DNA from: Xenorhabdus nematophila ATCC 19061
GTDB lineage: Bacteria > Pseudomonadota > Gammaproteobacteria > Enterobacterales > Enterobacteriaceae
Assembly (NCBI RefSeq): GCF_000252955.1
Contig: NC_014228.1
Location: 1,378,005-1,442,004, forward strand
DNA length: 64,000 bases
Direction: 5' to 3'
Part shown: piece after piece, positions 17,274 to 30,307 of the stretch
Layout: every line of letters begins with the position of its first letter
Numbering within the stretch: position 1 is the first letter of the stretch
Notes under the pieces: generated by a model
Told to the model about the DNA's origin: nothing
The model's input: only the letters and a program-made list of their open reading frames with translations
The model's database searches: none
Program-made: the position numbers and the translations under genes

Positions 17274-18278
17274 ATGTCTTCTCAATTGCAAGAAACCCTA
17301 AATATGTTTGTCTTCCTTGCCATAGAATTATCAGCCTTATTCATTGGTGTGAGTTTATTGATAGGCCTTCTCCAGCGACATGTACCTCCGTCTAAGGTGG
17401 AAGCGCTATTGAGTGCTAACCGAAAAAGAGGGTATATTCTGGCGGCAGCCCTCGGATCTATCACTCCTTTCTGTAGTTGTTCGACTATTCCTATGTTGAA
17501 AGGGTTAATTCGTGCCAAAGCTGGTTTTGGCCCAATGATGGTATTTTTATTTTCCTCCCCTTTATTGAATCCCATCATTGTTGTATTGCTGGCTGCTACT
17601 TTTGGTCTGACGCTGACAGTCATTTACGTATTATCTGCTCTTCTGGTCTCACTTGGCGCCGGATGGTTGCTACAAATATTGGGATTTGAACGTTATATAC
17701 GCCGTGAAGTGGCGCCCGGTTGCGGGAGTTCTGGCAGCAACTGTGACATTAAACCGACAATATCAAACCATTGTGAATCAATAACGACTTCCTGTGGTTC
17801 TGTACCTCAAGTAACCACGCAACTTACAAGTTGCTGTGATAGCCAAATGGTTAAAACTGATCGCCGAAAAAGTAAGTACAGTGGCTTATGGCAAGAAGTT
17901 TGGTCAGATTTTAAGGGGGTATTACCGTATTTATTGATCGGTATCGCGATTGGCAGTGTTATCTACGGCTATATACCGACTCATCTGCTTGAACAATATG
18001 CTGGCTCAGATAATCCTTTTGCTATCCCTATTGCCGCTATCATTGGTGTGCCGCTATATATTCGGGCCGAAGCTTTGATACCGCTTTCAGCAGCTTTGAT
18101 GGCGAAAGGGGTCGGTGCCGGAACAATTCTGGCGTTAATTATTGGTGGTGCTGGTGCCAGCCTGACGGAACTAATTTTATTACGCTCCCTATTTACACTT
18201 AAACTTCTGGCAGCTTTTGTCACTGTTATCTTCACTATGGCAATGATTGCGGGTTACACGACTTTCCTATTTTTTTGA
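17274..18278 (+). CDS. arsP: ArsP-like (DUF318) organoarsenical efflux permease
   Basis: A 334-aa polytopic inner-membrane permease of the ArsP_1/DUF318 family. The signature GSITPFCSCSTIPMLKGL (61-78) with C67 and C69 is followed by FLFSSPLLNP. About eight membrane helices fall in two halves (roughly 10-135 and 210-334). Characterised ArsP proteins export trivalent methylated and aromatic arsenicals, which fits the downstream arsM. The cytosolic loop (145-200) is unusually Cys-rich: C150, C157, C167, C174, C187, C188. GGAGGA at 17263-17268 precedes the ATG. Substrate is inferred from family and context. Confidence 0.82.
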   Translation: MSSQLQETLNMFVFLAIELSALFIGVSLLIGLLQRHVPPSKVEALLSANRKRGYILAAALGSITPFCSCSTIPMLKGLIRAKAGFGPMMVFLFSSPLLNPIIVVLLAATFGLTLTVIYVLSALLVSLGAGWLLQILGFERYIRREVAPGCGSSGSNCDIKPTISNHCESITTSCGSVPQVTTQLTSCCDSQMVKTDRRKSKYSGLWQEVWSDFKGVLPYLLIGIAIGSVIYGYIPTHLLEQYAGSDNPFAIPIAAIIGVPLYIRAEALIPLSAALMAKGVGAGTILALIIGGAGASLTELILLRSLFTLKLLAAFVTVIFTMAMIAGYTTFLFF

Positions 18279-18310
18279 ATGCTCCCTTAGATAACAGGCA
18301 AATAAACAGA

Positions 18311-18347
18311 TTAGGCCAATTGACCACTAGAATCATATCTGGCCTAA
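18311..18347. other. Intercistronic hairpin arsP–arsM
   Basis: TTAGGCCA (18311-18318) and TGGCCTAA (18340-18347) form an 8-bp stem in the 94-bp gap. There is no T-tract, so it is more likely an mRNA stability or processing element than a terminator. Confidence 0.45.
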
Positions 18348-18372
18348 AGTTGGACTTTATTAAAGGAATTGA

Positions 18373-19458
18373 ATGATGAATACCAAAGAACAAGAATTAT
18401 CTCAGCGAGTTGGAAATGTACAGTATTACTACGGTACAACGCTTTCAAGTAAAGAAGATTTGGTCACCAATGTTTGCACTGTTGATGAATCACCTTCCGA
18501 TGAGATAAAAGCCATATTAAAGACAGTTCACCCGGATGTGCAGAAGAGATTTTACGGCTGTGGTACTCCTTTTCCTCCTTTACTGACTGGTTCAACTGTA
18601 TTGGATTTAGGTTGTGGTAGTGGGCGGGACTGCTTTGTTTTATCGAAGTTGGTAGGGCAAGAAGGGCGTGTTATAGGCATCGATACTACATTTGAACAAA
18701 TTGAATTTGCCAAGAGTCACATCGAATATCACCGGGATGTTTATGGTTACAACGAAAGTAATGTACATTTTATACACGGTAATATTGAGTCTTTGGATCA
18801 ACTCGATTTGCCGTCAAATAGTGTTGATATCATAGTCTCCAATTGTGTCATTAATCTGGCCGCTGCAAAATTTGATGTGCTTCAGGGAATCTTTCAGTTA
18901 CTTAAACCGGGTGGAGAAATTTATTTTGCTGATATTTTCTCTGATCGCAGGCTCTCACCGGCGTTAAAAAATGATCCATTGTTGATTGGAGAATGTATTG
19001 GTGATGTGTTGTATTATGGCGATTTCGTGAAAGTCGCGCGTAATGCAGGCTTTCGGGATATACGGGTTGTTTCAAGTCACTTAAAAACCATTGACAACAA
19101 GCCTATTGAAGAAAAATTGGGTGGTGCAAAACTGTATTCAATGACACTCAGGTTATTTAAGATTGATCTAGAAGAGAGTTGTGAGGATTATGGCCAAGTT
19201 GCTATATACAAAGGTAATCTTCCTGGTGCCCCCGCTCGCTTCATGCTTGATCAAGAACATGTATTTGAAACGGGGAAAGCGGTGCCGATATGCCGAAATA
19301 CGGCAGACATCATTTGCAAAAGCCGATACCATAGCTTGTTTAGTGTAATTGGTGAAGGACACACACATTTTGGGATTTTTAATTGTGGAACAGCTTCAAA
19401 CAGCTTTTCAGCCTCAAATGAGGTTTCCATGTGTGCACCGAGTGGCTGTAGTTGGTGA
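18373..19458 (+). CDS. arsM: Arsenite S-adenosylmethionine methyltransferase
   Basis: A 361-aa class I methyltransferase that methylates As(III) to methyl, dimethyl and finally volatile trimethyl arsenicals. AdoMet motif I is VLDLGCGSGRDCF (76-88). All four Cys of the characterised ArsM family appear in the expected order: C35, C63, C158 (SNCVINL) and C208 (GECIGDVL). The C-terminus is Cys-bearing (NCG, MCAPSGC). A second ATG at 18376 is equally plausible; AAGGA at 18363-18367 serves either. Methylarsenite is more toxic than arsenite, so pairing with an ArsP-type exporter makes biochemical sense. The gene abuts the his operon end to end. Confidence 0.9.
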   Translation: MMNTKEQELSQRVGNVQYYYGTTLSSKEDLVTNVCTVDESPSDEIKAILKTVHPDVQKRFYGCGTPFPPLLTGSTVLDLGCGSGRDCFVLSKLVGQEGRVIGIDTTFEQIEFAKSHIEYHRDVYGYNESNVHFIHGNIESLDQLDLPSNSVDIIVSNCVINLAAAKFDVLQGIFQLLKPGGEIYFADIFSDRRLSPALKNDPLLIGECIGDVLYYGDFVKVARNAGFRDIRVVSSHLKTIDNKPIEEKLGGAKLYSMTLRLFKIDLEESCEDYGQVAIYKGNLPGAPARFMLDQEHVFETGKAVPICRNTADIICKSRYHSLFSVIGEGHTHFGIFNCGTASNSFSASNEVSMCAPSGCSW

Positions 19459-19580
19459 CTGCTTTTGCTAAGCACTGGCAAACTCAGATACAAAAGGTTA
19501 TCTCATAAGGTTGCAAGAGGCCACTCCGGATATCATTTAGTGAAGTGGCGGATACTTTATGAACTTTGTCCGGCAATCTA

Positions 19581-20209
19581 TTACTGTTGGTTAGATTGCC
19601 GTTCCCGCAATCGACGGATAATTCGACTGAGATCCAGATCCTGATCTTGCAATAAAACCATCAGGTGATATATCAAATCGGCCGCTTCGTTGGTTAACTC
19701 TTCGCTATCATTCACTGTGGCGGCTAATGCGGTTTCTACGCCTTCTTCACCCACTTTCTGGGCAATGCGTTTTGTTCCGCTTGCATACAATTGTGCGGTA
19801 TAAGAGCTGTCTGGTGAGGCATTCTTGCGGCTTGCCAGCAGTTGTTCCAACTGATAAAGAAAACCCCAATCAGTTTGTGCAGAGGCAAAACAGCTTTCAG
19901 TCCCTTTGTGGCAGGTGGGGCCAATCGGATCGACAAGGGCGAGTAAGGTATCGTTGTCGCAATCAGAATAGATACTGACCAGATTCAGAAAATGGCCTGA
20001 ACTTTCTCCTTTTGTCCATAACCGCTGTTTGGTACGGGAAAAAAAGGTGACTTTTCCTGAAGCTAGTGTGACATTCAGCGCTTCTTGGTTCATGTAACCC
20101 ATCATTAATACTGTCCCGGAAATGGCATGTTGGACGATAACGGGCATGAGGTTATCTACTTTTTTCCAATCCAGTTTTTCAATTTCTTGTGTTGTGAGTT
20201 TCTGTACTG

Positions 20210-20216
<7 letters not shown>
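19581..20216 (-). CDS. hisI: Bifunctional phosphoribosyl-AMP cyclohydrolase / PR-ATP pyrophosphatase
   Basis: Catalyses steps 2 and 3 of histidine synthesis. Residues about 1-115 are the HisI cyclohydrolase domain ([28 protein letters not shown], metal-binding CHKGTESCF). Residues about 120-211 are the HisE pyrophosphatase domain ([18 protein letters not shown]). The 211-aa fusion is standard for enterobacteria. It is the last gene of the operon; its start overlaps the hisF stop by 7 bp, implying translational coupling. Confidence 0.96.
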
Positions 20217-22300
<2,084 letters not shown>

Positions 22301-22324
22301 TATGGCTTCCTTCTAAACATTGCC

Positions 22325-24504
<2,180 letters not shown>

Positions 24505-24508
24505 TTAG

Positions 24509-25834
24509 CTAGCTTTGTGAGCCCACATTTGAGTTATTGAGAGCAGCCATACGTAATGTCACGGCGTTCTTGTGTGCGATGAGCTGTTCTGCCTGTGCCA
24601 ATATTTCGATAGTTGATGCGAGATTTCTCAATCCTTGTGGTGTGAGTTGTTGAACAGTCATTCGTTTTAGAAAATCAGTCAGCCCCAGACTGGAATAGGT
24701 TGAAGTATAGCCATAGGTAGGTAGAACGTGATTAGTGCCGGAAGCGTAATCGCCTGCGGATTCAGGTGACCAATCACCGAGGAAAATAGATCCGGCATTG
24801 GTGATCTGTTCTACCCATTGTTCTGGTTGGCGGGTTTGAATGATTAAATGTTCAGGCCCGTATTGGTTACTGATCGCTACGCATTGGTCGAGATCTTCAG
24901 CAATAATAACCTGACTGGTTTGTAACGCCTGAATTGCAATCTGCTGGCGAGGCAATGCTTTAAGCTGAGTTGCAATTTCACCAATCACTTTCCTGGCAAA
25001 GGATTCGTCAGGCGTTACCAGCATGACCTGAGAATCAGGACCGTGTTCTGCTTGAGAAAGCAGGTCTGCTGCTGTAAAGGCCGGATTGGCTCCGTGATCA
25101 GCGATAACCAATACTTCGGATGGGCCTGCGGGCATGTCGATCGCTGCACCATCAATACATTGGCTGATCTGGCGTTTGGCTTCTGTGACCCATGCGTTGC
25201 CCGGGCCAAAAATTTTATCCACTTTAGGAACGGATTCTGTCCCAAATGCCATTGCTGCAATGGCTTGTGCACCGCCAATCTGGAAAATTTCACTGATTCC
25301 GCACAATTGTGCTGCATAGAGGATTTCATCAGCAATGGGAGGAGGAGAACAGAGGATAATTTTACGGCATCCCGCAATATTGGCTGGTATACCCAGCATA
25401 AGTACTGTGGAAGGCAAGGGTGCTGAGCCGCCCGGAATATAGAGTCCAACCGAATCTATTGGGCGCGTGATTTGCTGGCAGCGAACACCCGGTACTGTTT
25501 CAACATCAATTTCTACCGGTTTTTGTGCTTCGTGGAATCGACGAATATTGTTCATAGCCTGCTGTATAGCTTGTTTAATCTCCGGGGTGAGGCGGCGAGC
25601 CGCGGTATCCATTTCATTGGCTGAAATCTGGAGAGTCTCAATAGTCGTTTTATCGAAGCGTTGACTGAATTCTTGTAATGACTGATCGCCGCGTGTTTTT
25701 ACTGTTTCTAAAATGTGTTTAACTGTATAGGAAATGTCCTCGGATGCGGTGACGGCTGGACGTGTCAGCAAAACCTTTTGTTGTTGCGGTGTGCATGCTT
25801 GCCAGCGAACGATGGTCTCGAAATGAGTCTTCAT
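24509..25834 (-). CDS. hisD: Histidinol dehydrogenase
   Basis: Oxidises histidinol to histidine with two NAD+; Zn-dependent dimer. Motifs: [15 protein letters not shown], the zinc-ligand region [12 protein letters not shown], and [18 protein letters not shown] near the C-terminus. From ATG 25834 the product is 441 aa (E. coli 434). A longer frame to 25918 would run through the hisG stop and adds 28 unmatched residues, so it is rejected. The gap to hisG is 5 bp. Confidence 0.97.
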   Translation of the reverse strand: MKTHFETIVRWQACTPQQQKVLLTRPAVTASEDISYTVKHILETVKTRGDQSLQEFSQRFDKTTIETLQISANEMDTAARRLTPEIKQAIQQAMNNIRRFHEAQKPVEIDVETVPGVRCQQITRPIDSVGLYIPGGSAPLPSTVLMLGIPANIAGCRKIILCSPPPIADEILYAAQLCGISEIFQIGGAQAIAAMAFGTESVPKVDKIFGPGNAWVTEAKRQISQCIDGAAIDMPAGPSEVLVIADHGANPAFTAADLLSQAEHGPDSQVMLVTPDESFARKVIGEIATQLKALPRQQIAIQALQTSQVIIAEDLDQCVAISNQYGPEHLIIQTRQPEQWVEQITNAGSIFLGDWSPESAGDYASGTNHVLPTYGYTSTYSSLGLTDFLKRMTVQQLTPQGLRNLASTIEILAQAEQLIAHKNAVTLRMAALNNSNVGSQS

Positions 25835-25839
25835 CAAAG

Positions 25840-26739
25840 TTACTCCATCATTTTTTCGATTGGCAGAACTAAAATGGAACTGGCACCCAATGATTTGAGT
25901 TTTTCCATCGTTTCCCAAAACAGGGTTTCGCTACTGACCATGTGCATAGCGACCCGCTTTTGCGCGCCAGCCAGTGGCAAAATGGTAGGCCGCTCAGCCC
26001 CCGGTAGCAGAGAAATAATCTCTTCTAGTTTGTCACTGGGGGCATGTAGCATGATGTATTTCGATTCTCGTGCTTGAATGACACCCTGAATTCGGAGCAT
26101 CAATTTATCGATAAGCTGTTGTTTAGCTTTCGGCATCTCCCCATCACGTTGGATCAAACAGGCTTTTGAACGATAAATGACTTCCACTTCCCGTAATCCG
26201 TTGGCTTCCAGTGTGGCGCCTGTTGAGACCAGATCACAGATGGCATCTGCCAATCCTGCACGAGGAGCAACTTCAACCGAACCATTGAGAAGGCAAGATT
26301 TGAACTGTATACCTTTTTGGTCGAGGTAACGCTTCAATAAGTGAGGGTAAGAGGTCGCTATACGGGAATCTTGCAGGCATTCCACGCCGGTATAGTTGTA
26401 ATCAAAGGGAGCTGCGAGGGAAAGGCGGCAATCGCCGAAATCGAGACGGCGCAAGGTTAAATAACGGGGGTCTTCTCCTTGTGCCCGGCGTGTCAGTAAT
26501 TCTTCTTCAAGCACGTTTTCTCCGATAATCCCTAGATCGACAACACCATCGATGACAAGGCCGGGAATATCATCATCACGGACACGCAAGATGTCGATAG
26601 GCATATTTTCTGCGAATGCAATTAGACGTTGTTGTTGCAGATTGATTTTAATGCCACAGCGTGCAAGTAATGCCCGTGAATCATCGCTAAGACGACCGGA
26701 TTTTTGAATGGCTATCCGTAAGCGTGTTTTATCCAACAT
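25840..26739 (-). CDS. hisG: ATP phosphoribosyltransferase
   Basis: First, committed and histidine-inhibited step of the pathway. At 299 aa it is the long hexameric form with a C-terminal regulatory ACT-like domain, and does not need HisZ. Motifs include [31 protein letters not shown] and [18 protein letters not shown]. Preceded by the hisL leader and attenuator, which govern the whole operon. Confidence 0.97.
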   Translation of the reverse strand: MLDKTRLRIAIQKSGRLSDDSRALLARCGIKINLQQQRLIAFAENMPIDILRVRDDDIPGLVIDGVVDLGIIGENVLEEELLTRRAQGEDPRYLTLRRLDFGDCRLSLAAPFDYNYTGVECLQDSRIATSYPHLLKRYLDQKGIQFKSCLLNGSVEVAPRAGLADAICDLVSTGATLEANGLREVEVIYRSKACLIQRDGEMPKAKQQLIDKLMLRIQGVIQARESKYIMLHAPSDKLEEIISLLPGAERPTILPLAGAQKRVAMHMVSSETLFWETMEKLKSLGASSILVLPIEKMME

Positions 26740-26781
26740 TGTTTTACCCTATCTTAATGTTCGGTTGTATAAATCAGAAAT

Positions 26782-26816
26782 AAAAAACCCCCGGAAGTTC
26801 TTCCGAGGGTTTTTTG
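26782..26816 (-). terminator. his operon attenuator
   Basis: On the minus strand the arms ACCCTCGGAAG and CTTCCGGGGGT are followed by T6. It lies between hisL and hisG. The upstream GGAAGAC/GTCTTCC pair (26832-26854) can form the competing structure, as expected for classical his attenuation. Confidence 0.9.
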
Positions 26817-26875
26817 CGTATTCATACCACCGGAAGACGGGTTAAATGTCTTCCAGCACACAACAGCCTGAAAGA

Positions 26876-26923
26876 CTAGTCAGGATGATGGTGATGATGA
26901 TGGTTAAATTGAATACGGTTCAT
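26876..26923 (-). CDS. hisL: his operon leader peptide
   Basis: A 15-residue peptide MNRIQFNHHHHHHPD with six consecutive histidine codons, nearly identical in layout to the E. coli leader. Ribosome stalling at the His run when histidyl-tRNA is scarce would favour the anti-terminator and expression of hisG onward. Very short, so easily missed by gene finders. Confidence 0.95.
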   Translation of the reverse strand: MNRIQFNHHHHHHPD

Positions 26924-26975
26924 AATGTATAGACTCTTTATGTGGATTTTTGAGTTTGGGGCTATGTTCAGTACT

Positions 26976-27007
26976 ATTTTTTAAAGAATAAATTTTTTAA
27001 AGAATAA
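26976..27007. repeat. Two tandem copies of a 16-bp AT-rich unit
   Basis: ATTTTTTAAAGAATAA occurs twice head to tail (26976-26991 and 26992-27007) in the upstream region of the his operon. Function unknown; it may be part of the promoter's AT-rich upstream element. Confidence 0.6.
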
Positions 27008-27308
27008 ATTTATCAAAGAGTAATAAACGATACTTATTTTAATCATTGCTGTTTGTAGTGTTTGCAGTCAAACCTGTGATCAAAAAACCAGAGTTAAAGT
27101 TACCAATGAAACTATGGATTGGTTGCTTGGCTTTTAACCTATATGATTTGATGTATAAAAAGCAAACTTTTTTTTAATGAAGGTGTTTGTTTTACGTTAA
27201 TTATTTGTTTTTCATGTTAAATATGATTTGTTGTCTTTAGGGCATGATATGGGTAGTGTTTAAGCGAGAGTGAATATTTGGGTGAGTCACTGTTTTCTGG
27301 AGGGCATA

Positions 27309-28139
27309 GTGAGAAAAATTTCCATTATCGGATTAGGTTGGTTAGGTATGCCATTGGCACAAGCACTGCAAAGCAGTGGTATGCAGGTTGTTGGCAGTAA
27401 AACAACAACGGATGGTGTTGAAGCTGCATGTAAGTGCGGTATAGATTGTTATCTATTGAACTTAAACCCTCAGATTATCTGTGAAGCGGATGATATTGAT
27501 CAGTTAATGTCCGTTGATGTATTGGTGGTAATGCTACCCGTTAGCGGCATTGATGGTAGCGAAGGAGGATATATTAAAGCGGTACAACTGATTGTTGATA
27601 CAGCACTTTCTTACTCAGTTCCCCGAATTATTTTCACCAGTTCAACTTCAGTTTATGGTTCTTCTTCAGGTCATCTTAATGAGGACAACCCGTTGTATCC
27701 TGAAACACTCTCGGCAAGAGCATTAGTTGAATTGGAAAATTGGCTGCATCAATTACCCAATACATCAGTTGATGTATTACGTTTGGCTGGTTTGGTAGGC
27801 AATGGTCGTCATGCCGGGCGTTTTCTCTCCGGTCGCAAAGCGGTTCAAGGCGGGGATAAGGTGGTAAATCTGGTTCATCAGGATGATGTCATTTCTGCGA
27901 TTAAACTTCTTATCCAACAACCGGAAGGTGGGCATATTTATAATTTGTGTGCACCAATACACCCTAAAAGATCAGAATTTTATCCGTTAGCCAGCCGTCA
28001 ACTTGATTTGGCTCCGCCTGAATTTTTACAGTCAGAAAATAAGGATGTTGAAAGTAAGATAATCGACGGCAGCCGTATCTGTCGGGAACTGGGATTTGAG
28101 TATCAGTTTCCAGATCCCGGCAGGATGCCAATGAGTTAA
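27309..28139 (+). CDS. yeeZ: NAD(P)-binding epimerase-like protein YeeZ
   Basis: 276-aa Rossmann-fold protein of the SDR/epimerase group, E. coli YeeZ 274 aa. The dinucleotide motif GLGWLGMPLA is at about 8-17, IIFTSSTSVYG in the middle and GHIYNLCAPIHP towards the end. Its biochemical role is unknown. The GTG at 27309 with GGAGG at 27299-27303 gives the family length; an upstream ATG (27270) adds 13 residues that do not fit. As in E. coli it flanks the his operon. It ends 3 bp from the convergent GST gene. Confidence 0.88.
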   Translation: MRKISIIGLGWLGMPLAQALQSSGMQVVGSKTTTDGVEAACKCGIDCYLLNLNPQIICEADDIDQLMSVDVLVVMLPVSGIDGSEGGYIKAVQLIVDTALSYSVPRIIFTSSTSVYGSSSGHLNEDNPLYPETLSARALVELENWLHQLPNTSVDVLRLAGLVGNGRHAGRFLSGRKAVQGGDKVVNLVHQDDVISAIKLLIQQPEGGHIYNLCAPIHPKRSEFYPLASRQLDLAPPEFLQSENKDVESKIIDGSRICRELGFEYQFPDPGRMPMS

Positions 28140-28142
28140 AGG

Positions 28143-28763
28143 CTAGTTTATTTCAATCATGACAATTTTTTGAAAAGCAGGTCTTTTGGTCAGTAATTGA
28201 TACCAGCGTTCTAAATTTGGCAGTGATGGGCGCTCTACTTCCACGTTTAACCAAGGGTAAACTAATGGAGCCAGGGCAATATCAGCCATGCCAAATTTAT
28301 CTCCAGAAAGATAGGGTTGATTGCCGAGTGTGTTATCAACCATTTTCAGTAAACTTTTAATTTCTGATAAAATTTGAGAGATAATTTCCGGATTTTGCTG
28401 ATCTTTTGGTGTTCTTACGACATTGATCATAAGCTGTTTAATGGGTGGAAACATATTACAGCTTACCCAATCCATCCATTTTTCAACACTGGCTCTTTCT
28501 TGAAGATCGGTAGGATAGAGGCTATCTTGGCCAAATTTTGCCGCAATATAACGCACAATGACGTTTGACTCCCACAGAATAAAATCCCCTTCTTGCAAAC
28601 ATGGGATAACTGCATTGGGATTCATACGCAAGTATTCGGGCTCGTTGAGCTTACCAAATTTTCCGCCTATATCAACTTGTTGATATGGAACGTTTAATTC
28701 TTCCAGACACCAAAGGACTTTTTTTACGTTTGATGAGTTTTTACGACCCCAGACTGTCAGCAT
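28143..28763 (-). CDS. Glutathione S-transferase family protein
   Basis: 206 aa with the two-domain GST fold: a thioredoxin-like N-terminal half (VWGRKNSSNVKKVLWCLEELNVPYQQVDIGG in pieces, NPNAVIPCLQEGDFILWESNVIVRYIA around 50-75) and a helical C-terminal half ending in LERWYQLLTKRPAFQKIV. The ES pair in WESNVI binds the glutathione gamma-glutamyl group in this family. A single-gene unit; substrate unknown. Ser/Asn rather than Tyr near position 10 suggests a beta-like or theta-like bacterial GST. Confidence 0.88.
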   Translation of the reverse strand: MLTVWGRKNSSNVKKVLWCLEELNVPYQQVDIGGKFGKLNEPEYLRMNPNAVIPCLQEGDFILWESNVIVRYIAAKFGQDSLYPTDLQERASVEKWMDWVSCNMFPPIKQLMINVVRTPKDQQNPEIISQILSEIKSLLKMVDNTLGNQPYLSGDKFGMADIALAPLVYPWLNVEVERPSLPNLERWYQLLTKRPAFQKIVMIEIN

Positions 28764-28984
28764 TATTTACTCCTTAAGTTAGGACACTGTGCTATGACCA
28801 TTCTGAATTATCGGTAATATGACAATAAAATCAAACGAATAACAGGAAAATCTTTACGTTATTAGGTTGGTGTCTTTTAGCATAACATCCTATATTAAGA
28901 GGGATTTTATATTTTCTTTGTAGATCAAAATTGAGTTGTATTAGTTGTAAATAAAAAGTTGGCTAGTAAAGAAAAGGGCGAGCG

Positions 28985-30193
28985 ATGATGAAAAAAAGAC
29001 GACAGACACCGGTAATAAAATCTTTTGCTGTTGGTTTGAGTGTTTTTTGGCTGTCGAGTGTCAATGTATATGCAATGGATGAACCCGCAGTACCTGAAAT
29101 TGATGCCAGAGCCTATGTTTTAATGGATTATTACAGTGGAAAAATCCTGGCCTCAAATAATGCTGATGAACGGTTAGACCCAGCGAGTTTGACAAAGATG
29201 ATGACGAGCTATGTGATTGGGTTGGCTGTCAAATCAGGAAAAATTTCTACGGAAGATTGGGTGACCATCGGCAAAGATGCCTGGGCAACGGGGAATCCGG
29301 TGCTTAAAGGTTCATCTCTGATGTTTCTGAAGCCGGGCGACAGAGTTAAGGTCATTGATCTGAATCGTGGCATTGTGATCCAATCAGGTAATGATGCCAG
29401 TATCGCCTTGGCAGATTATGTGGCAGGTAGCCAGGATTCTTTCGTTGATTTAATGAATCAATATTCGAAAACGCTGGGATTGACAAATACTCATTTTAAG
29501 ACTGTACATGGTCTGGATGCGGCAGGGCAATATAGTACAGCCCATGACATGGCACTTTTGAGCCAAGCCATGATCCGTGATGTACCAGAAGAATATGCGC
29601 TGAATAAAGAAAAAGAATTTACGTTTAATAATATCCGCCAGCCTAACCGTAATCGTTTGTTGTGGAATAAGAACATGAATGTGGATGGGGTGAAAACCGG
29701 GCACACGAGTGGAGCTGGCTTTAACCTTGTTGCATCGGCAACGGAAGGGCCAATGCGTCTGATTTCAGTGGTCTTGGGTGCACCCAGTGATCGAATGCGT
29801 TTCTCTGATAGCGAAAAACTTTTGTCATGGGGGTTCCGGTTTTATGAATCGGCTAAGCCATTGAAAGCTTCTGATACGCTGATGACAGAAAAAGTGTGGT
29901 ATGGAACTCATTCTGAAGCTGTTTTGGGAGTGGAAAAAGATACCTCAGTAGTCGTACCTCGCGGGCAAGCAGGGAATTTGAAAGCGAGTTTTACCTTGAA
30001 TCAAGCTTCCCTTGAAGCGCCGTTGACGAAGAACCAAGTCGTGGGAACAGTGAATTTTATGCTGAATGATAAAGTTATCGATCAGCGCCCATTAGTTGTC
30101 AAAGAGGCGGTAGAGGAGGCCGGTTTCTTTGGGCGTATGTGGGACTTCGTTGTAAAAACAGTGAGTGGTTGGTTTAAATCGATTTTCAGTTAA
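28985..30193 (+). CDS. dacC: D-alanyl-D-alanine carboxypeptidase (PBP6, DacC type)
   Basis: 402-aa low-molecular-weight penicillin-binding protein that trims the terminal D-Ala from peptidoglycan pentapeptides in the periplasm. Signal peptide about 1-31 (ending NVYA). Catalytic triad motifs: SLTK (about 67-70), SGN in VIQSGNDAS and KTG in [11 protein letters not shown]. The amphipathic C-terminal anchor [18 protein letters not shown] resembles DacC rather than DacA or DacD. In E. coli the his-proximal paralogue is dacD, so the gene name here follows sequence, not position. A strong terminator follows. Confidence 0.9.
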   Translation: MMKKRRQTPVIKSFAVGLSVFWLSSVNVYAMDEPAVPEIDARAYVLMDYYSGKILASNNADERLDPASLTKMMTSYVIGLAVKSGKISTEDWVTIGKDAWATGNPVLKGSSLMFLKPGDRVKVIDLNRGIVIQSGNDASIALADYVAGSQDSFVDLMNQYSKTLGLTNTHFKTVHGLDAAGQYSTAHDMALLSQAMIRDVPEEYALNKEKEFTFNNIRQPNRNRLLWNKNMNVDGVKTGHTSGAGFNLVASATEGPMRLISVVLGAPSDRMRFSDSEKLLSWGFRFYESAKPLKASDTLMTEKVWYGTHSEAVLGVEKDTSVVVPRGQAGNLKASFTLNQASLEAPLTKNQVVGTVNFMLNDKVIDQRPLVVKEAVEEAGFFGRMWDFVVKTVSGWFKSIFS

Positions 30194-30231
30194 TGAAACT
30201 GTAGAAGATGTCATTTGTTTATAGACAGAAT

Positions 30232-30268
30232 AATGCCAGCCATCGATAAAAGTGGCTGGCATTTTTTC
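30232..30268 (+). terminator. Rho-independent terminator of dacC
   Basis: AATGCCAGCCA and TGGCTGGCATT pair exactly and are followed by T-rich sequence, 39 bp after the dacC stop. Confidence 0.88.
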
Positions 30269-30270
30269 CT

Positions 30271-30298
30271 GGACTGTTCAGTGATACAGAACAGTCCG
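30271..30298. other. Hairpin at the 3' end of sdaC
   Basis: GGACTGTTC and GAACAGTCC pair around a 9-nt loop, 10 bp past the sdaC stop. No U-tract on the minus strand, so it may stabilise or terminate inefficiently. Confidence 0.5.
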
Positions 30299-30307
30299 AG
30301 TCCAGCA

